DNA of 64,000 nt from Mercurialis annua (taxonomy: Eukaryota > Streptophyta > Magnoliopsida > Malpighiales > Euphorbiaceae): NCBI RefSeq assembly GCF_937616625.2, contig NC_065576.1:24970628-25034627 (forward strand), read 5' to 3'. Shown one piece after another: positions 25,883-36,492 of the stretch. Below the pieces are notes generated by a model. It did not search any database. It was given only the letters and a program-made list of their open reading frames with translations, and had not been told where the DNA came from. How positions within the stretch are numbered: the stretch's first letter is position 1; every line of letters begins with the position of its first letter. The position numbers and the translations under genes are program-made.

Positions 25883-26769
25883 GTCGCCTCTCAAGTCTCT
25901 TTAACGTGTCGTTCGGATTACCTAAGCATGGTTAGGTTATATTACGCAAGGTGTGCGTGAAAGGTGATGCTAGATTAGAATGTCCCGTATCAAGGCTCCT
26001 TTATGCGTCGTTCCGATTTCCAAAGCATAGTTAGGTTATATTATGCGAAGTGTGAGTGAAAAGTGAAACTAGATTAGTATAGGCGTCTCAAGTCTCTCTA
26101 ACGCGTCATTCCAATTTCCTAAGCATGGTTACGTTATATTACGCAAAGTGTGCGTACAAAGTGACGCTAAATTAATATGGCGCGTCTAATGTCTTTTTAA
26201 CGCGTCTTTTCAATTACCATGCTTATGTCGCGTCAGAAGTATCTCTAACACATCGTTCCGATTACCTAAGCATGGTTTGGTTATGTTACCCAAAGGGTGC
26301 GTGCAAAATGACAATTGATTAGTATGTCGCGTCTCAAGTCCATTTAATGCGTCATTCCAACTACTTAAGCATGGCTAGGTAATATTACACAATGTGTGCG
26401 TGAAAAATGACAATTGACTAGTATGTCGCGTGTTAGGTCAATCTAACTCGTCGTTCCAATTACCTAAGCATGGTTCGGTTTTATTATGCAATGTGTACGT
26501 GAAAATTGACACTAGATTGGTATATCGCGTCTCAAGTCTCTTTAACGCGTCGTTTTGATTACCATGCTTATGTCGCGTCACAAGTCTCTCGAACGGGTTG
26601 TTCCGTTTACCTAAGAATGGTTAGGTTATATTACGCACAGTGTGCGTGAAAAGTAACAATAGATTAGTATGTCGCATCTCAAGTCTCTTTAACGCGTCGT
26701 TCCGATTACCCAAAAATGGTTAGGTTATATTACGCAAAGTGTGCGAGAAAAGTAATGCTAGATTAGTAT
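25883..26769 (+). repeat. Higher-order repeat unit A5 (887 bp), tandem with A4
   Basis: The second of two adjacent A units. It shares the TTACACAATGTG variant with A4, which suggests A4 and A5 are sister copies. Its second monomer carries the CCAAAGCATAGTTAGG variant that is otherwise seen only at the same place in the next unit, B5. This is what makes the distance between the B-specific TTGCGCAAAG words at 24315 and 27617 equal to 3302 bp instead of 2414. Confidence 0.86.
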
Positions 26770-28297
26770 GTCGCCTCTCAAGTCTCTTTAACGTGTCGTT
26801 CGGATTACCTAAGCATGGTTAGGTTATATTACGCAAGGTGTGCGTGAAAGGTGATGCTAGATTAGAATGTCCCGTATCAAGGCTCCTTTATGCGTCGTTC
26901 CGATTTCCAAAGCATAGTTAGGTTATATTATGCAAAGTGTGAGTGAAAAGTGAAAATAGATTAGTATGGGCGTCTCAAGTCTCTTTAACGCGTCATTCCA
27001 ATTTCCTAAGCATGGTTACGTTATATTACGCAAAGTGTGCGTACAAAGTGACGCTAGATTAATATGGCGCGTCTAAAGTCTTTTTAACGCGTCTTTTCAA
27101 TTACCATGCTTATGTCGCGTCAGAAGTATCTCTAACACATCGTTCCGATTACCTAAGCATGGTTTGGTTTTGTTACCCAAAGGGTGCGTGAAAAATGAAA
27201 ATTGATTAGTATGTCGCGTCTCAAGTCCATTTAACGCGTCATTCCAACTACTTAAGCATGGCTAGGTAATATTACGCAATGTGTGCGTGAAAAATGACAA
27301 TAGATTAGTATGTCGCGTGTTAGGTCAATCTAACTCGTCGTTCGGATTACCTAAGCATGGTTAGGTTATATTATGCAATGTGTACGTGAAAATTGACACT
27401 AGATTGGTATATCGCGTCTCAAGTCTCTTTAACGCGTCGTTTTGATTACCATGCTTATGTCGCGTCACAAGTCTCTCTAACGGGTCGTTCCGATTACCTA
27501 ACAATGGTTAGGTTATATTACGCAAAGCGTGCGTGAAAAGTAAAAATAGATCAGTATGTCGCGTCTCAAATCTCTTTAACACGTCGTTCCGATTACCCAA
27601 GAATGGTTAGGTTATATTGCGCAAAGTGTGCGAGAAAAGTAATGCTAGATTAGTATGTCGCGTCTCCAGTCTCTTTAACGTGTCGTTCCGATTACCTAAG
27701 CATGGTTGCGTTATATTACGCAAAATGTGCGTGAAAAGTGAAACTAGATTAGTATGGGCGTCTCAAGTCTCTCTGACGCGTCGTTCCAATTTCCTCAGCA
27801 TGGTTAGGTTATATTACGCAAAGTGTGCGTACAAACTGACGCTAGATTAATATGGCGCGTCTAATGTCTTTTTAACGCATCGTTCCGATTACCTAAGCAT
27901 GGTTAGGTTATATCACGCAGAGTGTGCAAGAAAAATGACAATAGATTAGTATGTCGCATCTTACGTCAATCTAACTCATCGATCCGATTACCTAAGCATT
28001 GTTAGGCTATATTATGCAATGTGTACGTGAAAAGTGATGCTAGATTAGTATATCACGTCTCAAGTCTCTTTAACGCGTCGTTTTGATTACCATGCTTATG
28101 TCGCGTCACAAGTCTCTCGAACGGGTCGTTCCGATTACCTAAGAATGGTTAGGTTATATTACGCACAGTGTGCGTGAAAAGTAACAATTGATTAGTATGT
28201 CGCATCTCAAGTCTCTTTAACGCGTCGTTCCGATTACCCAAAAATGGTTAGGTTATATTACGCAAAGTGTGCGAGAAAAGTAATGCTAGATTAGTAT
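26770..28297 (+). repeat. Higher-order repeat unit B5 (1528 bp)
   Basis: Complete B order, 14 full and 3 half monomers. It begins with the CCAAAGCATAG variant shared with A5. Confidence 0.86.
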
Positions 28298-29181
28298 GTC
28301 GCCTCTCAAGTCTCTTTAACGTGTCGTTCCGATTACCTAAGCATGGTTAGGTTATATTATGCAAGGTGTGCGTGAAAGGTGATGCTAGATTAGACTGTCC
28401 CGTATCAAGGCTCTTTTATGCGTCGTTCCGATTTCCTAAGCATGGTTAGGTTATATTATGCAAAGTGTGAGTGAAAAGTGAAACTAGATTAGTATAGGCG
28501 TCTCAAGTCTCTCTAACGCGTCATTCCAATTTCCTAAGCATGGTTACGTTATATTACGCAAAGTGTGCGTACAAAGTGACGCTAGATTAATATGGCGCGT
28601 CTAATGTCTTTTTAAAGCGTCTTTTCAATTACCATGCTTATGTCGCGTCAGAAGTATCTCTAACACATCGTTCCGATTACCTAAGCATGGTTTGGTTATG
28701 TTACCCAAAGGGTGCGTGCAAAATGACAATTGATTAGTATGTCGCGTCTCAAGTCCATTTAATGCGTCATTCCCACTACTTAAGCATGGCTAGGTAATAT
28801 TACGCAATGTGTGCGTGAAAAATGAGAATAGATTAGTATGTCGCGTGTTAGGTCAATCTAACTCGTCGTTCCAATTACCTAAGCATGGTTAGGTTATATT
28901 ATGAAATGTGTACGTGAAAATTGACACTAGATTGGTATATCGCGTCTCAAGTCTCTTTAAGGCGTCGTTTTGATTACCATGCATATGTCGCGTCACAAGT
29001 CTCTCGAACGGGTCGTTCCGTTTACCTAAGATTGGTTAGGTTATATTACGCACAGTGCGCGTGAAAAGTAACAATTGATTAGTATGTCGCATCTCAAGTC
29101 TCTTTAATGCGTCGTTCCAATTACCCAAAAATGGTTTGGTTATATTACGCAAAGTGTGCGAGAAAAGTAATGCTAGATTAG
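28298..29181 (+). repeat. Higher-order repeat unit A6, interrupted by the retrotransposon
   Basis: An A unit running to the ATTAG target site at 29177-29181. It resumes at 38726 after the element and its duplicated ATTAG. Without the element, the next GTCGCCTCTC word would fall 887 bp after the one at 28298, exactly one A unit. It has private changes such as TTTAAAGCG and TTTAAGGCG. Confidence 0.86.
29177..29181. repeat. Target-site duplication, left copy (ATTAG)
   Basis: The five bases ATTAG immediately before the LTR end TGTCACGACC are repeated immediately after the other LTR at 38721-38725. The target is the GATTAGTATG word of a satellite monomer. Confidence 0.95.
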
Positions 29182-30560
29182 TGTCACGACCCAATCTCAG
29201 AGCCGAGACCGGCGCTAGGGAATGGGAGTGGTTGCTCCGAAACCCGTAGCAAGCATAAAACGTAAAATAATTTTTCGCAAAACACAAACGTCATGCATGA
29301 CATAAGCAATCACGTGTCATGCAGAAGCACACATGCCAGGTACACATATCCTCTGGCAGTCACAATATATATAACGCAGCAAGCGTAAAACGTTTAGAAC
29401 TTTAAGACGTTAAAGTTATATTTACAGAAAACTATACATACAAGCTGACTGGCCAAAATACTTATCTACTGCAGCTCTAAGAGTAAAGTACTGTTTCTTT
29501 ACATACTCAAAAATACAGACTTCTGGAAGTAGGATAGAAGTCCGTTGCTTCAAAGCGTCTTTATCCTGAAAGGAAATCTGTGAGGGGTCAGTATATGGGA
29601 ATATACTGAGTGAGTTCATACATTTACTGATAAGTATTCAAATAAAACATAAAGTCGTAATCAATCATATGCAGCCAAGTACAAGATCCGATTGAAACCC
29701 TAATCCTCAAATATGTTAACCGTATATACTCAGAGGAAGACTTATCCAATAGTCCGACCCGGGAGTATTCACACACTACCACGTCAGTCGCGACACTTCT
29801 CTTAATCCCAGTGGTGGGTTTAACCCACTAGATACGGGGCTCAGGTTACACTGTAACCGAGTTCACTCTCGTATCACAATCATACATCTACCTTCAGAAT
29901 TCATGTACTTAATCATATTCACAGCTGTATCAAATCAAAACTGGTGATCACACAGTCCTATTGCCGCTCAATAGGTAGCACGTTCCATCGGATCAATACT
30001 GGTTTCAAATCAAGCATATGTGCAACTCACTTAAAGATTTAATATATAAATCATGCAATTCAAATATAAAGCAATATAAAATAATTGCTTAATTAAATAC
30101 TTTAAAAGCAAATCGTATAAACTCACAGAAAACGCTTATCCAAAAATACGTCGGGGCTTTAGAACGTCAAGCTTCCCGAACTCCTGGTCCAGCTCCTTCT
30201 TGCCTCGCTGGATCTAAAACAATTTCAAAACATTTGACTCACATCAGAATCCTATTCTAAGATTGACTCTAGACTCGAGACACGACAAGACACAAAACAT
30301 TGTGCTTCAAACGTAATCTTTTCCGATAAACGAATCATTCTTCTCTCATTTCTTACTACTTCTCAATTCAATTCTCAATAGAGAATATAGGTTTTCTCAA
30401 TGAAACCAATTGATATCCATAAACTAACTTATCCCAAACAACTAGTCATAATTTACTCGTTTTACGTCCGAATCTCGCATTTTCGGAGTCCGGGAGTCGA
30501 TATCAGGATGGGGAATCGTCAAATTAGGTTTTTAGGGTCATTCCGTTCAAAAGAGGGGTG

Positions 30561-30673
30561 GTGCACGTCGTGCACCCCCCTTGTGCACGTCGTGCACCTT
30601 GGGTGCACGTCGTGCACCTCACTGGTGCACGTCGTGCCCCTGCACGACGTGCACTGTGTTGTGCACGTCGTGC
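30561..30673. repeat. Cluster of six GCACGTCGTGC near-palindromes in the 3' LTR
   Basis: Units begin at 30562, 30584, 30604, 30626, 30642 and 30662; the fifth is in the opposite orientation (GCACGACGTGC). Each is a near-palindrome with GCACG/CGTGC arms around one base, separated by short C-rich or T-rich spacers. CACGT/ACGTG cores resemble plant G-box type sites, but a regulatory role is only a guess. The cluster also creates spurious open frames on both strands. Confidence 0.8.
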
Positions 30674-31053
30674 CCCCTTCGTGGGCACGACCCTGGCCAC
30701 TGAAAAAGGCCCTCCCGACATGCTAAATCGATCCCAAATCATCCAAATCACCAAAACATCAATCAAGCTAGTCGGAAACACGAGAAAAACGCTTAAAACG
30801 AATCGAATACGTAATCACGATTCGGTTTCGCCGTAACCTATCGTTTAAAATCGTTTTTCCATCAAATATACTCAAATAAACGGAAAACACGACTTGCTTA
30901 CCGTGATTGCCCTTCGGAATACGATCGATTCGAGTTATAGAACGTCGAAAACGGACGAGAAACGGAGATCGTACGAGAGAAACGGCGTTGATCGTTAAGA
31001 AAGAAAAGAAATGAAACTGAAGGCTCTGGATCCTTCATTTCATCATTCTGATC

Positions 31054-31065
31054 TTATATATATAA
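31054..31065 (-). promoter_or_regulatory. TATA-like box in the 3' LTR copy
   Basis: TTATATATATAA, the counterpart of the site in the 5' LTR at 38369-38380. In this position it could drive readout transcription from the 3' LTR into the satellite towards lower coordinates. Only the motif is seen. Confidence 0.35.
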
Positions 31066-31339
31066 TGGCTAACTTGCACTTTGGTCCTTGAAACTTTTCA
31101 AAATTTTCAATTTAGCCCAAAACCTATCCGCGTCCAAAATTTAAACGGTCTCTGATTGACTCGAAACTTTTACCACTAATACTATAAATTATTTCGCGAA
31201 CTTTGGCGAAATAAAATCCATTACGGGATTTATATTTTATTTTATATTAATTTATGAAGTTAAATCCTCAAATCCCGCTAACTAACTTATTAAAATTTAT
31301 TCTAAATTCCCGATATAATTAAACTAAATTCTCCTTAAT

Positions 31340-31927
31340 TTAATTTATCGGAAATCTTGACACGTGGCACGACGTAATTATCTTAAAATATTTTGGGGTA
31401 TTACATTCACCCCCCCTTAAAATAAATTCGTCCTCGAATTTAAAATTTAGCCACGTACCTTGAGTGAAAAGATATGGGTACTTCTGCCTCATATCCTCTT
31501 CTGTCTCCCACGTGCATTCTTCTACGGATTGACTTCTCCAAAGAACTTTCACCATTGGAATCCTCTTTGTTCGTAATTGTCGTATCTGCGTGTCGACAAT
31601 CTGCACTGGTCGTTCTTCGTAAGTCAGTTCTTCGCTCACGTCCACCACTTGTGGTTGAATTATTCGAGAAGGGTCTGGTACATATTTCCGGAGCATGGAA
31701 ATATGGAAGACAGGATGAACTTGCGACATCTCTGGTGGCAAATCCAGCTTATAGGCAACTAAGCCTATGCGTTCTACGATCTGGTAAGGTCCGACATATC
31801 TCGGTGCCAATTTACCCTTCTTTCCAAAATGAATTACTCCCTTCATCGGTGATACTTGAGAAACACGTAGTCTCCGATCTGAAATTTGATATCCTTCCTC
31901 TTGGGGTCCGCGTAACTTTTCTGTCAA
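31340..31927 (-). pseudogene. pol: Pol C-terminal part: end of integrase (GPY/F) and chromodomain-like segment
   Basis: A 195-codon open frame. Only from about residue 23 (after VSQ) does it follow the pol protein; the first residues are an out-of-frame reading of the same region. Visible are VSPMKGV, the GPY/F module (GPYQIVERIGLVAYKLDLP, residues 46-64) and HPVFHISMLRKY. A chromodomain-like segment follows at about 104-155, with VKVLW, EECTWE and MRQKYPYLF. Chromodomains of this group lack some of the aromatic cage residues of HP1-type domains and are thought to steer integration to heterochromatin, which fits a landing site inside satellite DNA. The frame then passes through the polypurine tract and about 20 codons into the 3' LTR. 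An apparent 1-nt deletion at about 31855-31856 separates it from the preceding integrase frame. The listed start is not a real start codon. Confidence 0.85.
31406..31420 (-). other. Polypurine tract
   Basis: On the element strand AAGGGGGGGTGAA lies directly before the 3' LTR start TGTAATACCCC. It would prime plus-strand DNA synthesis. It lies inside the open pol frame, which continues without a stop into the LTR. Confidence 0.85.
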
Positions 31928-33111
31928 CTGGAAGCAGTAGTCAAATGCTGCTTTATCAATGGCACTTTTTCTGACGTAATCTGGATGATCTCTGCTCCAG
32001 TGAGCTTTCGTTCACCGACTTCGTCCCAACAAATAGGGGATCGACACTTGCGACCGTATAATGCTTCGTAAGGAGCCATCTCGATGCTTGAATGATAGCT
32101 GTTGTTGTAGGAAAACTCGACTAGAGGTAGGTACGTATCCCAACTACCTCCAAAGTCTAATACGCAAAGTCGAAGCATATCTTCTAACGTTTGAATCGTC
32201 CGCTCAGACTGACCGTCTGTCTGAGGGTGAAACGCAGTGCTGAAATTCAATCGTGTTCCTAACGCGTCTTGTAAGCTCTTCCAAAAATGAGAGGTAAATA
32301 CGGAACCTCTATCTGAAACGATTGACACGGGAACTCCGTGTAGGCTCACGATCTTATCGATATAAATCTCCGCCAACTTTGCTGCAGAATAAGTCGTCTT
32401 TATAGGAATGAAGTGCGCTGACTTCGTCAAACGATCCACGATTACCCAAATAGAGTCAAAACCTTTCTGCGTCTTGGGCAATCCAATTATGAAATCCATC
32501 GTAATTTGCTCCCACTTCCACTCTGGAATGGGTAAGGGCTGAAGAAAACCGTATGGTCGCTGATGCTCTAACTTGACTTGTTGACAAGTCGGGCATTTCG
32601 CCACGAACTCTGCGATATCTTTCTTCATTCCGCTCCACCAGTACGTTGTCTTAATGTCGTGATACATCTTCGTGGAACCAGGATGAACGCTATACATCGT
32701 TCCATGAGTCTCTTCTATGATCTTCTGTCTTAAGTCTTCCACGTCTGGAACGCACATTCGACTGCCGTATTTCAGCATTCCGTTAACGATACTGAAATCT
32801 TGACTCTTTCCTTGTTGAACTTCCTCAATTAGATGCTTTAATTGAGGGTCGTCTGCTTGCAACTCTTTGATCTGATCTATCAACGTCGATCGTATCGTTA
32901 GTTGAGCCATTAGGTTTTCGAGAGATGAAATCTCGAACTCCACTCCTTGGCTAAACATCGTATGAATCTCGTTGATTAATGGTCTCCGCCATGTCGTTGT
33001 AACGTGCGCGAGACTTCCTGCCGACTTCCTGCTTAAGGCATCCGCCACTACGTTGGCCTTGCCTGGATGGTATTGTATCGTGCAGTCGTAATTTTTAGTA
33101 GCTCCATCCAT
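31924..33111 (-). pseudogene. pol: Pol integrase segment, separated from gag-RT by a frameshift and ended by a stop
   Basis: The true continuation of pol begins around [20 protein letters not shown], the end of RNase H and the linker; the ATG at its start is an internal methionine. The HHCC zinc-binding domain has H136, H143, C173 and C176 (numbered from that ATG). The catalytic core has the D,D(35)E triad D206 (TMDF), D267 (VSDRGSVF) and E303 (SERTIQTLEDM), all present. It ends at TGA (31924-31926), which lies where the family has coding sequence. The frame continues openly after that TGA for about 22 more codons before an apparent 1-nt deletion. The stop could have arisen by CGA to TGA, a typical change at methylated CpG. 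Integrase catalytic residues are intact, but the protein would be cut off before the GPY/F and chromodomain parts. Confidence 0.88.
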
Positions 33112-36100
33112 CTCCGCTGTCTGAGGTTTAACTCTCGTTGGTCAAAAATGTACTTCAAGCTTTTATGATCTGTAAAGATCTCGCACGTAGCGCCGTATAA
33201 ATAATGTCTCCAGATCTTTAGCGCGAAAATCACCGCTGCTAGCTCCAGATCATGCGTCGGGTAGTTCGTTTCGTGCTTCTTAAGCTGTCGCGAAGCGTAT
33301 GCAATCACTCTACCGTGTTGCATAAGGACGCATCCCAGTCCAACTCTTGAGGCATCACAGTAAACTGTGAATCCTTCCGTTCCTTCTGGTAGCGCTAAGA
33401 CTGGTGCTGTCGTCAGACACTCTTTCAGTTTTAGAAAACTGAGTTCACACTGGTCCGTCCAGTTGAATTTCGCGTTTTTCTGAGTTAACTTCGTCAAAGG
33501 TACAGCGATCTTCGAAAAGTCCTGTACAAATCGTCTATAATATCCTGCCAAACCAAGGAAACTTCTAACTTCCGTAACTGATTCAGGTCGTTTCCATTCT
33601 ATCACAGCTTCAATCTTCTTTGGATCAACCTTAATGCCGCTTTGTGAAACCACGTGACCTAAGAAAGCCACTTCCGTTAGCCAAAATTCACATTTAGAGA
33701 ATTTGGCGTAAAGCTGATGCTCTTTTAGCGTCTGTAGTACTATCCGCAAATGTTGTGCATGCTCTTCTTCTGAACGTGAATAGATCAAAATATCGTCGAT
33801 AAACACGATCACGAACTGATCCAAGTACGGTTTGAATATTCTATTCATCAAATCCATGAAGGCTGCTGGGGCGTTCGTCAATCCGAATGACATAACGAGA
33901 AATTCGTAATGACCGTATCGAGTTCGAAAAGCAGTCTTCTGAACATCATCATCGCGAATCTTCAGTTGATGATAACCTGATCTCAGATCAATCTTGGAGA
34001 AATACTTTGCTCCTTGCAACTGGTCGAATAAATCGTCGATTCTAGGTAACGGATACTTATTCTTGATCGTCACCTTATTCAGCTGTCGATAATCGATACA
34101 TAGTCGAAGCGATCCATCCTTCTTTTTCACAAATAGCACTGGTGCACCCCATGGGGATACACTCGGTCTGATGAAACCACGATCAAACAATTTTTCTAGC
34201 TGATCCTTAAGTTCTTTAAGCTCTGCTGGCGCCATACGATAAGGAGGTATCGATATCGGCTTTGTGCCAGGAGCCAATTCGATACAAAATTCAATCTCAC
34301 GATCTGGGGGTAATCCAGGTAATTCCTCTGGAAAAACGTCTGGGTACTCCGACACCACTGGTACATTACTTAAGTTTACACTTTTCTTCTCCACGTCTCG
34401 TACTATCGCTAAGAATCCTTGACATCCCTTCTTCAACATGCGACAAGCTTTAATAGCTGAGATAATACTCGCAGAAGATTCCATCTTATCACCTTGAATT
34501 GAAACCGCTTCAATTCCAGGCGTGTTAAACGTTACCGTCTTCTTCCGGCAATCCACATTGGCATAGTGCTGAGCTAGCCAATCCATTCCTAATATGACGT
34601 CAAAAGCTAATACTTCGAGTAAAATCAAGTCAACTAACAAATCTCGTCCTTGAACTTTCACAGGACAGGACGGATAAACGATACTAACTTCCACACTTTC
34701 TCCGACTGGGGTAGCTACTAACAAAGGATTCCTAAGGTACGCTGGTTGCACTCCTAACTTACTAGCAAAACTAGGCGAAACAAACGAATGCGTAGCGCCC
34801 GGATCAAATAAAATTAATGCGTCTTGAGAAGCGATAGGAAAGGTACCTTGCACCACTGCATTGGAAGCCTGAGCCTCCTGAGGATTCAGTGCAAAGACCC
34901 TAGCCTGACTTCCGCCAGTCTGCGAAGTCTGACCAGTACCGCGTCCTCCGCCATTTCTGCCTCCTCGATTTGCGTAACCACGGCCTCTCTGGCCAGTGAA
35001 GGTACTCCCTGTCTGATCATATCCTGACGCTGCCTGATGTGCAGTCCTCTGCTGCTGATAAGAAGGCTGTACTACTGTAGTCATCGAACCCTGGGGCATC
35101 TGCCTCGGACAGTCTTTAGCAAAGTGACCTCGTTGACCACAGTTAAAACATGCTCCATTAGCAGTGTAACACGCGCCATAGTGCCTCCTATTACAGTTCA
35201 AACATAAAGGAACTCCACCTCCCATGTCACTCATCGATCTGGCACTAAATCCGGTGCCTGAGGTACTAACTCGTGTTCCGCGTCGAGGTCTTTTGCGTTC
35301 TCGCTGGCGTTGTGTATATCGAGAATAATTCCCAACATATGACTGAGTAGGCGCACTCTGTACGCTACGAAACGTATTATCTCTCACAGGTGCAACATTG
35401 GAAGGGTCAGGAATTCTTCCAAAACGGATCAGAGAAACTTCCATTTGCCTAGCGCTATCAATCAATTGCACTAGGGTTCTTCCGATATCAGACGTCAGAC
35501 TCACAAATTCAGCTCCTAGACCCTCTACAAACCTTGAGTTCACTCTAACCGGGTCTGTAGTCAGGTCTGATGCAAACCTACTCACTCTGGTGAACTCCGT
35601 CACATACTCTTGCACAGACCGGTTGCCTCTACTCAGGGTCAACCACTGACTACGATAACTCTCCGTCACCGCATAGGGTAAAAAGTATTCCCTAAAGTGG
35701 TTTGCAAATTCAGCCCAGGTCATAGTGTCCATGGTTGGCTGAATATGCTGCTGAAACCAATCTTTCGCAGGTCCTTTCAATGACATTTCCACCATAATGA
35801 TGGTCTGTCTCTCATTAGCTTGCAGGCGTCGAGCGTTACGTTCTACTTCTTCGAGGAAATCGAGAGCATCGCCTGTACTGTCAAACTTAGTTGGTTTGAG
35901 ACGCATATAAGCCAAGACGATATCTCGATCGGTGAAAGCCACATTACGTAACTGTTGCTGCTGTAGTTGCTCACGATGCATATTCTGCACCTCAGCCTGA
36001 TTGGCTTGCATAGCCGCAATTCCCGTAAGAAACTGATTCAGATCAAAACCCACAACATTAGGTTGTTGGGCTTGCGCTTGCACTCCAGGTGCCTGCGCCT

Positions 36101-36233
36101 GGGCCTCTTGGCCACCTCCTCCTCCCTGAACAGAAGACTCATCTTGAGCTTCTGGATGGACGTCATGCGCCCCTTCTATAACATTTCGTGCTACAGCGGC
36201 AGCTCGCTCGACTTCTTGTCGTTGGTCAGACAT
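33048..36233 (-). CDS. gag-pol: Gag-protease-reverse transcriptase-RNase H polyprotein of the retrotransposon
   Basis: Start chosen at the ATG at 36231-36233 ([12 protein letters not shown]); the open frame extends three codons upstream, only to a TTG. Residues below count from that TTG. Gag: Q/A-rich N-terminus (40-100), capsid-like region (about 100-270, with KGPAKDWF and FREYFLP) and a CCHC zinc knuckle C365-C368-H373-C378, followed by a G/Q/R-rich linker. Protease at about 470-560, with active-site motif DPGA at 480-483 instead of the usual D(S/T)GA, and ILGMDWL. Reverse transcriptase at about 640-880, with [26 protein letters not shown] and FIDD (814-817) as the catalytic YxDD equivalent. 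RNase H at about 955-1050, with D963, E1000 and D1025. The last 14 codons ([14 protein letters not shown]) are out of frame, caused by an apparent 1-nt loss near 33092-33097, so RNase H lacks its C-terminal end. Products would form the particle and copy RNA to DNA in the cytoplasm. Confidence 0.93.
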   Translation of the reverse strand: MSDQRQEVERAAAVARNVIEGAHDVHPEAQDESSVQGGGGGQEAQAQAPGVQAQAQQPNVVGFDLNQFLTGIAAMQANQAEVQNMHREQLQQQQLRNVAFTDRDIVLAYMRLKPTKFDSTGDALDFLEEVERNARRLQANERQTIIMVEMSLKGPAKDWFQQHIQPTMDTMTWAEFANHFREYFLPYAVTESYRSQWLTLSRGNRSVQEYVTEFTRVSRFASDLTTDPVRVNSRFVEGLGAEFVSLTSDIGRTLVQLIDSARQMEVSLIRFGRIPDPSNVAPVRDNTFRSVQSAPTQSYVGNYSRYTQRQRERKRPRRGTRVSTSGTGFSARSMSDMGGGVPLCLNCNRRHYGACYTANGACFNCGQRGHFAKDCPRQMPQGSMTTVVQPSYQQQRTAHQAASGYDQTGSTFTGQRGRGYANRGGRNGGGRGTGQTSQTGGSQARVFALNPQEAQASNAVVQGTFPIASQDALILFDPGATHSFVSPSFASKLGVQPAYLRNPLLVATPVGESVEVSIVYPSCPVKVQGRDLLVDLILLEVLAFDVILGMDWLAQHYANVDCRKKTVTFNTPGIEAVSIQGDKMESSASIISAIKACRMLKKGCQGFLAIVRDVEKKSVNLSNVPVVSEYPDVFPEELPGLPPDREIEFCIELAPGTKPISIPPYRMAPAELKELKDQLEKLFDRGFIRPSVSPWGAPVLFVKKKDGSLRLCIDYRQLNKVTIKNKYPLPRIDDLFDQLQGAKYFSKIDLRSGYHQLKIRDDDVQKTAFRTRYGHYEFLVMSFGLTNAPAAFMDLMNRIFKPYLDQFVIVFIDDILIYSRSEEEHAQHLRIVLQTLKEHQLYAKFSKCEFWLTEVAFLGHVVSQSGIKVDPKKIEAVIEWKRPESVTEVRSFLGLAGYYRRFVQDFSKIAVPLTKLTQKNAKFNWTDQCELSFLKLKECLTTAPVLALPEGTEGFTVYCDASRVGLGCVLMQHGRVIAYASRQLKKHETNYPTHDLELAAVIFALKIWRHYLYGATCEIFTDHKSLKYIFDQRELNLRQRRWMELLKITTARYNTIQARPT
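33092..33096 (-). other. Apparent 1-nt frameshift in an A-tract (pol, RNase H end)
   Basis: On the element strand a run of five A follows GAGCTACT. Upstream the protein reads correctly to WMELLK. Downstream the conserved continuation ([19 protein letters not shown]) is in the next frame. One missing base here explains both. It lies in a homopolymer, so a sequencing or assembly error is possible. Confidence 0.8.
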
Positions 36234-36480
36234 CCTGACCAAGACAAACAGCGTTACTTAACCACATAATCACATATTATCGCAAACGCATACCGTATAA
36301 AACGCGCATCTCATCACATGCGAACACACACGTAAGACAGACTCACAACCTAGAGGGAAAGCTGAAAGTTTGAAAATCAAATGAATACGTAACAAAGACA
36401 AGATTCGAATCCTATGTGCTGCAGTAGAATCCTAGGAAAATCAATCACTCTTCTGACATAAGCAATGGTAACTGGACCAT
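36234..36480 (-). other. Untranslated leader between primer site and gag start
   Basis: 247 bp with no long open frame. It holds the 5' leader of the genomic RNA, where packaging signals would be expected; no specific motif is recognised. Confidence 0.7.
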
Positions 36481-36492
36481 GCTCTGATACCA
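36481..36492 (-). other. Primer binding site, tRNA-iMet type
   Basis: On the element strand TGGTATCAGAGC, the complement of the 3' end of plant initiator tRNA-Met including its CCA tail, four bases after the 5' LTR end. It is the usual minus-strand primer site for plant Ty3/gypsy elements. The next bases (ATGGTCC) match the tRNA only partly. Confidence 0.92.

Larger units (their letters stand above)
29182..31405 (-). repeat. 3' LTR of the retrotransposon (2224 bp)
   Basis: Same length as the LTR at 36497-38720 and aligned without gaps at an offset of 7315. Differences found are at 29792 (G/A), 30505 (A/G), 30888 (C/A), 31195 (C/T) and 31254 (A/C), given as this copy/the other. It lies next to the polypurine tract, which identifies it as the 3' LTR of a minus-strand element. 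Confidence 0.95.

Noticed and set aside
16227..29181. CRISPR-like array
   Set aside because: The repeats are contiguous 99-bp and 48-bp monomers with no unique spacers, no leader and no cas genes, in a plant-type sequence context.
29422..29619. 65-residue frame in each LTR (29422 and 36737, minus strand)
   Set aside because: It lies in the 5' untranslated part of the LTR, has no recognisable domain and is low in complexity; probably chance.
30400..30836. Overlapping open frames on both strands in each LTR (85-108 residues)
   Set aside because: They are produced by the GCACGTCGTGC near-palindrome cluster and are identical in both LTRs; no protein family is recognised.
31406..31925. Nested second mobile element near the 3' end of the retrotransposon
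   Set aside because: The sequence reads as the C-terminal integrase and chromodomain part of the same pol gene, with no extra terminal repeats or target duplication.
31474..31974. Plus-strand open frames opposite the pol gene (also 32061, 34824, 35398 and 35967)
   Set aside because: Antisense shadows of the gag-pol coding sequence.
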